This document shows positions 1 to 6,224 of a DNA stretch of 6,224 nt, one piece after another (the first letter of the stretch is position 1; the number at the start of each line of letters is the position of its first letter). The stretch comes from an uncultured Chromatiaceae bacterium (GTDB lineage: Bacteria > Pseudomonadota > Gammaproteobacteria > Enterobacterales > Alteromonadaceae), in contig CAMLNG010000238.1 of NCBI GenBank assembly GCA_946481195.1, positions 1-6,224 on the forward strand, read 5' to 3'. A model generated the notes under the pieces. That model ran no database searches and had not been told where the DNA came from. It saw nothing but the letters and a program-made list of their open reading frames with translations. The translations under genes and the position numbers were made by a program.

Positions 1-782
1 GGCTCAATCACGACTATGAACGCCAGTACAAATCAGCCCGGGATTTGCTGAAATTTGCCCGTCATTCGATGTATGAGCAACCGGATCTGTATTTGAATAT
101 GGCGCGCGCCTGCATCGATTTCGCCGTGTCAATGGATGAGGACGGCGAAACCAACAAGCTGAGTAAACAAGCGACAGAAGCGCTCAATCAGCTGCGTAGC
201 AATTTCTCGCAGTCCGACACCCACGAGCAACAAACAGTGTTGCAGGCCCGTTTGCATTACCTGAAAGATCAAAAAGACAAAGCGCTGAAAATTCTCGAAA
301 CCATGGACGAAGTGCCGCTGAATATCACCAGTCTGGAAGATGCGCTGGACCGCGCTAAAGCCTTACACGAAGTAGGCCTGACCCAGGCGTCTAAACGCTG
401 GTTTGAGAAAATTGGTGAATTCTGCCAAAGCCAAAATGCCGATCCTTATCTGCAAACCTATCTGCTGCAGGAGCAACAAGAACGCGCTGAACTGACCACA
501 GCCCCGCGCGAACTCAATAACATCGCGGTTATGCATTATCAACATGGCAACTGGCAGGCTGCCCTCGGCGCTTTTGAGCACGCCTTCCGCTTATTACCCC
601 GTAATGCCGGCATCGCACTGAACCTGTTGCAAAGCATGTTGACCGCCCCCACCGGCGCGATGGACCCGGTGAAACGCAGCCGCTTACAACAAGCCTGTTT
701 ACGCGCCATTGAACTGGGCAAACTCAATCCGGAGCAACAGCGCCGTTTTGACCAGCTGAAGCAAAAACAGCTGGCGGTCTGA
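1..782 (+). CDS. TPR-repeat protein, probable C-terminal half of a CheY-TPR response regulator (5' end missing)
   Basis: The frame is already open at base 3 (Leu-Asn-His-Asp...) and reads 259 residues to a TGA at 780-782. The true start therefore lies left of the window, and the TTG at 45 is only an internal codon. The visible protein is soluble, helical and rich in Gln, Glu, Leu and Ala, with no signal peptide or membrane segment. The clearest TPR repeat is at visible residues about 170-203 (ELNNIAVMHYQHGNWQAALG, then FEHAFRLLPRN), with the usual aromatic, Gly, Ala and Pro positions. Weaker TPR-like helix pairs lie at about 10-40 and 80-105. Known: Shewanella/Rheinheimera-type bacteria encode response regulators with an N-terminal receiver and a long TPR tail ending in a similar 'LPRN.GI.LNLLQ' stretch. 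Inference: this is such a tail, but the receiver is not in the window. TPR character is fairly certain; the response-regulator identity is moderate. It could instead be a stand-alone TPR scaffold. Confidence 0.7.
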   Translation, partial: LNHDYERQYKSARDLLKFARHSMYEQPDLYLNMARACIDFAVSMDEDGETNKLSKQATEALNQLRSNFSQSDTHEQQTVLQARLHYLKDQKDKALKILETMDEVPLNITSLEDALDRAKALHEVGLTQASKRWFEKIGEFCQSQNADPYLQTYLLQEQQERAELTTAPRELNNIAVMHYQHGNWQAALGAFEHAFRLLPRNAGIALNLLQSMLTAPTGAMDPVKRSRLQQACLRAIELGKLNPEQQRRFDQLKQKQLAV

Positions 783-834
783 GGCGTTCGCGCCAATGCC
801 GTCGTGCTAGGGGTAGCGACGCTCAGGCCTTTTT
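776..834 (+). terminator. Candidate intrinsic terminator of the TPR gene, with nested hairpins
   Basis: GGTCTGAG (776-783) pairs with CTCAGGCC (822-829), eight pairs including one G-T wobble, and is followed at once by five T (830-834). Inside the loop is a second hairpin: CGTC (800-803) with GACG (818-821) and GCTA (806-809) with TAGC (814-817), closing a GGGG loop, with a two-base bulge (804-805). A small GCG/CGC stem with a TTCG loop sits at 784-793. The outer stem includes the TGA of the TPR gene and that of the convergent gene. No T-run follows the stem in the minus direction, so it probably serves mainly the plus-strand gene. The pairing was read by eye and no folding energy was computed. 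Confidence 0.5.
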
Positions 835-1325
835 ATCTTCCGGCCATTCACTAAATACCAGCCGTAATTGCTGGCTGCGCAACAGATACAAACAGCTTAA
901 GGCCAAAGCGGCGACCACCAATAACAAGCCGGGCGCCTTTAATGCGACATAAGGCGGTAAGTGGCTGATAGTCCAGTATAAATCAATAGCTGCGACGCCA
1001 AGCAATAACCAGCGGCTGTGCCGCCACAAGCCAAACCAGAATGATTTTGCCCGGCCACGCCGCAGCTTTTTGTCATAAGGCACGCGCTGACTGACAGCCG
1101 CCAGCACCAGCAAAGCCGGAATGGCAATCAGTACAGCACGGATAAAATCATCACTAAGCGGATAGAAAAAACTCAGTACCGCTTTGCGCTCAGCTTCCGG
1201 CATCACCAAAGTCACAATCCAGCACAAATATGGCCTGAGCAATACCAGCAGCAGCGCATAAAACCGCATAGGGATCCGGTGCAGGCCATCCTGATCCAGC
1301 AGCGGCAAATCCGGATAATGCTTCA

Positions 1326-1326
<1 letters not shown>
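823..1326 (-). CDS. DUF2919 (YfeZ-like) four-helix inner-membrane protein
   Basis: This 167-residue protein has four clear hydrophobic segments, at about residues 21-42, 62-79, 104-120 and 131-149. They are joined by basic loops (KKLRRGRAK at 86-94) and followed by a short charged tail (WPEDKKA). It has no cleavable signal peptide. The N-terminus 'D.DGLHRIPMRFYALLLVLL' followed by RPYLCW resembles the DUF2919 family, whose E. coli member is YfeZ, an inner-membrane protein of unknown function and similar length. The family call is from memory of that pattern. The ATG (1324-1326) shares one base with the TGA of ligA (1326-1328), giving TGATG. There is no convincing Shine-Dalgarno just upstream (ACGGGCTTCACTG), so translation is probably coupled to ligA through reinitiation. 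It is the second gene of the ligA unit and converges with the TPR gene. No enzymatic motif is visible and I assign no function. Confidence 0.72.
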
Positions 1327-3509
<2,183 letters not shown>

Positions 3510-6224
3510 TCAGAACACGGCCCGTACGCTAATCGCATAACGCCGGTCGGTAATAAAACTCAGCGCCTGAGTCCGCTCACCGGCCTGGTTCATCTGATAC
3601 TCGGTTTTAGTTTCGGTATTGAGCAAATTACTGCCCTCAATGCCGACCTTCCAGTTGTCGTTGATGCTGTAGTAGAAGCTTGCATCCAGCATGCCGGATG
3701 CTTTGGCATAGGCCGGTACGTATTCTTCCGACTCGCGCAGCGTCAGCAGGTATTCTGAACGCCAGGTGTAAGCCAAGCGGAAAGAAATATCCTCAAGTTC
3801 GTACATCCCAACGATATTCAGGTTTTGGTCTGAATAACCTTGTAGCGGTAAGCCACTGAATACGCGGAAGGTATTGCGGTTATCGTCAACGCGGCTGCCG
3901 TCTTCCTTAAAGCCAAGTGTACCTTTGGAGATTTCGTTCGGATCTTCAAGGCCACTCTGGTCAATATAGGTGTAGTTAAACTGCAAACCTAAACCACGCC
4001 ACAAACCCGGTAACATATCGTAGAACTGTGAATACGACAGTTCAGCACCACGGATAGTGCCAGAGCCGGTATTGGCGGGGCCATAAGCCGAGACGTCGTA
4101 TTTCACGCCTTTGTAGGTGACGTCCAAATCAAACTGGCGGTTACGGATAATGTTATCGAGCTTTTTATGGAACAGACCCAGATTGATAAAACCGGCTTTG
4201 GCGAAATACCATTCAGTGGTTAAATCCAGGTTGATTGACTCTTCCGGCTCCAGATACGGGTTACCGGCCAGCGCTGTCACTTCGATATCATCAAGCCCGA
4301 CCACCGGGTTATTGGTTTCATCCTGATCCTGCCCCGGTGTTTTTAACCGACGCGTATAGTCTAAATCCAGCAAACTGATGTTGCGTGCATCAACCAGGCT
4401 TGGATAAAACAGACCTGTAGATGCACCAAACCGCATCACTAAATCGTCTTTCAGTTCAAAACTCAGGTTCAGGCTTGGTAACACAGTGCTGTAATCGGTG
4501 CCGTCGACCGTACTTAACTGCGATTCACCGGACGCCAGGTCGTAATACTGCTTATATTCCGGCTTCTGCATCACGGTGTTCAGCGAAGTGCCGGCATTGC
4601 CGCGTTTGGCCGTGGTTGGCTGGACAAAAGCGCCAGTGGATTCCAGCTGATAATTGACAAACCGCAGGCCCAGGTTGCCTTTGACCGGGATATCGCGCTC
4701 CGGCAGTTCAAAGTCACCACGCAGGTAAAATTCGGTGCGTTGTTCGTTCGATTTGCTGATGTTGTGGGCGGCAAATGGCCCTTCAACCCGGTTCGGCTTG
4801 TCGGTATACGGCACATAGGTCCCGGTACAGACGCCGTTATTGGCTTTACTCAGCGTGGCATTGTGCCAGCCCTCTTTACAGCCCTGACGCAGTGACGCCG
4901 CATAGTTTTTCACCAGATCCATTTTCGGGAACAGGAAATTATTCACGCCACCAATCAGCACCTGACCATTGTAGTAGTCGGAAAAATCTACCCGTTCGAA
5001 TAAACCTGGCTGATTCACTGCAGCCGCAGCATTGCGGTCTGCCATATCCCAGGGGGTACCAATTGCCGACCAGCCCTCATAGGCGGTGTCACGCACGGTC
5101 AGCTCTTTATCTGAGTAATAACCGCCAAACTTCAGGCTGGAGAATACGCCATCGAGCTCGTAAGTAGCATCAAACTGGAAGCTGTCGGCTTTGGCAGTAT
5201 TGTGTTCCTCCTGCTCCATACCACTGCCTAAAAACAGGTTGGGTACCGGGCCGTTCCAGTCTTTATTCGGTGACCAGCCCGCGGTCTGAATATTGTTACT
5301 TAAAAATTCGACTGTGGGCCGCTCGCCGCGCATATCAAGGAAATACGGTGACACAACATGCACATGATTGCCGCGGGTCTGACCGGACATGCTGTAGTTG
5401 TGCACCACTTTATCTGAATCAATATGCTGATAATCCAGCTCCAGCTTCAGGCGGTCTGTCGCTTTGATTTTCAGATTGAGCGAGGTGTCTTCGACGGTAT
5501 TTTCGTTGTAGTTCCAGCGGCTACGATAGAAAAATGGCGTTTCCGGACTCACCCCCAATGCCACACCCGAAGTGACAAACCCATTGTCGGTGGTCAGCGG
5601 CCGGCCATTGGCTTTATCATCCCGCCAGTTTTGTGACGAGCCCATAAAACCGCGAAAGCCCTGTGCCGCCTGACCGATTTGACGTTCGTTCCATTCCAGC
5701 GAGGCATCGGAATTAATATGCTCCAGCGTTGCAATGACAGTGTCAGCTTTATTGGCCCATTGCAGAGATGTGGTAAAACCGGTGCGCTCGCGGTCGTTAT
5801 CCGCGGTGCTTAAATGGATGGCAACAGGCACATGCCAGACAGTCCCAGCTGGTTGACCTGGTAACGCCGGACCGTCAACCGGCGACTTTGGATCTACGCC
5901 GGTAATGCCGCCCCATTGGTCGGTCGTAGGGATAAATGAACTGCCGCGCGAATGGAAATTACCCAAACCGACGCCGTCACCGCGGGACTGATACTCTGAA
6001 GTTGAAGCTGCGATTAAAAAACCGAACCGACCGTTTTGAGTTTGCCATTGCTCGGAAAACAAACCGGATAAAGATGGCGTGACTTCTTCGCGATAATCGC
6101 CGTAATTTGCTTTGCCACTCAGGGCGAACATTTGTTTTTCTGAATCAAATGGTTTGCGCGTCACCAGATTGACGGTACCGGCGATACCACCGGAGATAAG
6201 ATCAGCAGTCTGGTTTTTGACTAC
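3510..6224 (-). CDS. TonB-dependent outer-membrane receptor (N-terminus missing), Caulobacter-type family
   Basis: This is an energy-coupled outer-membrane transporter: a plug inside a 22-strand barrel, driven by TonB-ExbB-ExbD. The frame is open to the window edge and reads 904 residues to TGA (3512-3510). The GTG at 6164 is internal, because the 20 codons before it encode the conserved end of the plug (VVKNQTADLISGGIAG, then TVNLVTRKP). Barrel hallmarks follow: LPSLNLSFELKDDLVMRFGA near 580-600, GNPYLEPEESINLDL near 653-667, IRGAELSYSQF, LGLQFNYTYID, FRLAYTWRSEYLL, SNLLN near the end, and a terminal Phe (AISVRAVF) as expected for BAM-assembled barrels. These match the TonB-dependent receptor family TIGR01782, often tied to oligosaccharide uptake. 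The signal peptide, TonB box and most of the plug lie beyond the edge, so the full protein should exceed 1,000 residues. Only two cysteines are visible, 449 and 466, probably a disulfide in an external loop. The substrate cannot be told from this window. Confidence 0.93.
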   Translation of the reverse strand, partial: VVKNQTADLISGGIAGTVNLVTRKPFDSEKQMFALSGKANYGDYREEVTPSLSGLFSEQWQTQNGRFGFLIAASTSEYQSRGDGVGLGNFHSRGSSFIPTTDQWGGITGVDPKSPVDGPALPGQPAGTVWHVPVAIHLSTADNDRERTGFTTSLQWANKADTVIATLEHINSDASLEWNERQIGQAAQGFRGFMGSSQNWRDDKANGRPLTTDNGFVTSGVALGVSPETPFFYRSRWNYNENTVEDTSLNLKIKATDRLKLELDYQHIDSDKVVHNYSMSGQTRGNHVHVVSPYFLDMRGERPTVEFLSNNIQTAGWSPNKDWNGPVPNLFLGSGMEQEEHNTAKADSFQFDATYELDGVFSSLKFGGYYSDKELTVRDTAYEGWSAIGTPWDMADRNAAAAVNQPGLFERVDFSDYYNGQVLIGGVNNFLFPKMDLVKNYAASLRQGCKEGWHNATLSKANNGVCTGTYVPYTDKPNRVEGPFAAHNISKSNEQRTEFYLRGDFELPERDIPVKGNLGLRFVNYQLESTGAFVQPTTAKRGNAGTSLNTVMQKPEYKQYYDLASGESQLSTVDGTDYSTVLPSLNLSFELKDDLVMRFGASTGLFYPSLVDARNISLLDLDYTRRLKTPGQDQDETNNPVVGLDDIEVTALAGNPYLEPEESINLDLTTEWYFAKAGFINLGLFHKKLDNIIRNRQFDLDVTYKGVKYDVSAYGPANTGSGTIRGAELSYSQFYDMLPGLWRGLGLQFNYTYIDQSGLEDPNEISKGTLGFKEDGSRVDDNRNTFRVFSGLPLQGYSDQNLNIVGMYELEDISFRLAYTWRSEYLLTLRESEEYVPAYAKASGMLDASFYYSINDNWKVGIEGSNLLNTETKTEYQMNQAGERTQALSFITDRRYAISVRAVF

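Noticed and set aside
4580..5636. Plus- and minus-strand short frames inside the receptor (for example 4580-4816, 4775-5167, 5424-5636)
   Set aside because: All are alternative frames of the receptor coding sequence and show no independent coding signal.

Overview
The window holds ordinary-looking chromosomal DNA of moderate GC content. It most resembles a gammaproteobacterium of the Alteromonadales/Rheinheimera-Alishewanella-Shewanella type. This placement is inferred from the LigA sequence, the DUF2919 (YfeZ-like) membrane protein, the TPR-protein fragment and a large carbohydrate-type TonB-dependent receptor. It has not been tested by a search.

Layout from left to right. (1) Bases 1-782, plus strand: the 3' part of a gene for a helical TPR protein, probably the C-terminal half of a response regulator with TPR repeats. 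It ends in a structured hairpin plus T-run (776-834) that looks like an intrinsic terminator. (2) Bases 823-1326, minus strand: a small four-helix inner-membrane protein of the DUF2919 type. Its start codon overlaps the stop codon of the next gene upstream. (3) Bases 1326-3353, minus strand: a complete NAD+-dependent DNA ligase, ligA, with all domains and catalytic residues present. (4) Bases 3354-3509: a 156-base intergenic region with a clear intrinsic terminator for the gene to its right, two perfect palindromes and an AT-rich candidate promoter for ligA. (5) Bases 3510-6224, minus strand: a TonB-dependent outer-membrane receptor that lacks its N-terminus because the window ends there.

The ligA and DUF2919 genes form a tightly coupled two-gene unit (TGATG stop/start overlap). 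The receptor is a separate transcription unit, insulated from ligA by its terminator. The TPR gene converges on the DUF2919 gene with only 40 bases between stop codons. The functions do not form an obvious pathway: DNA replication/repair (LigA), an uncharacterised membrane protein, nutrient uptake (receptor) and a probable signalling or scaffold protein.

I found no RNA genes, CRISPR array, insertion sequence, phage gene or defence system. The features most worth a second look are the paired palindromes upstream of ligA, the absence of zipA directly upstream of ligA, and the nested terminator that spans both convergent stop codons.
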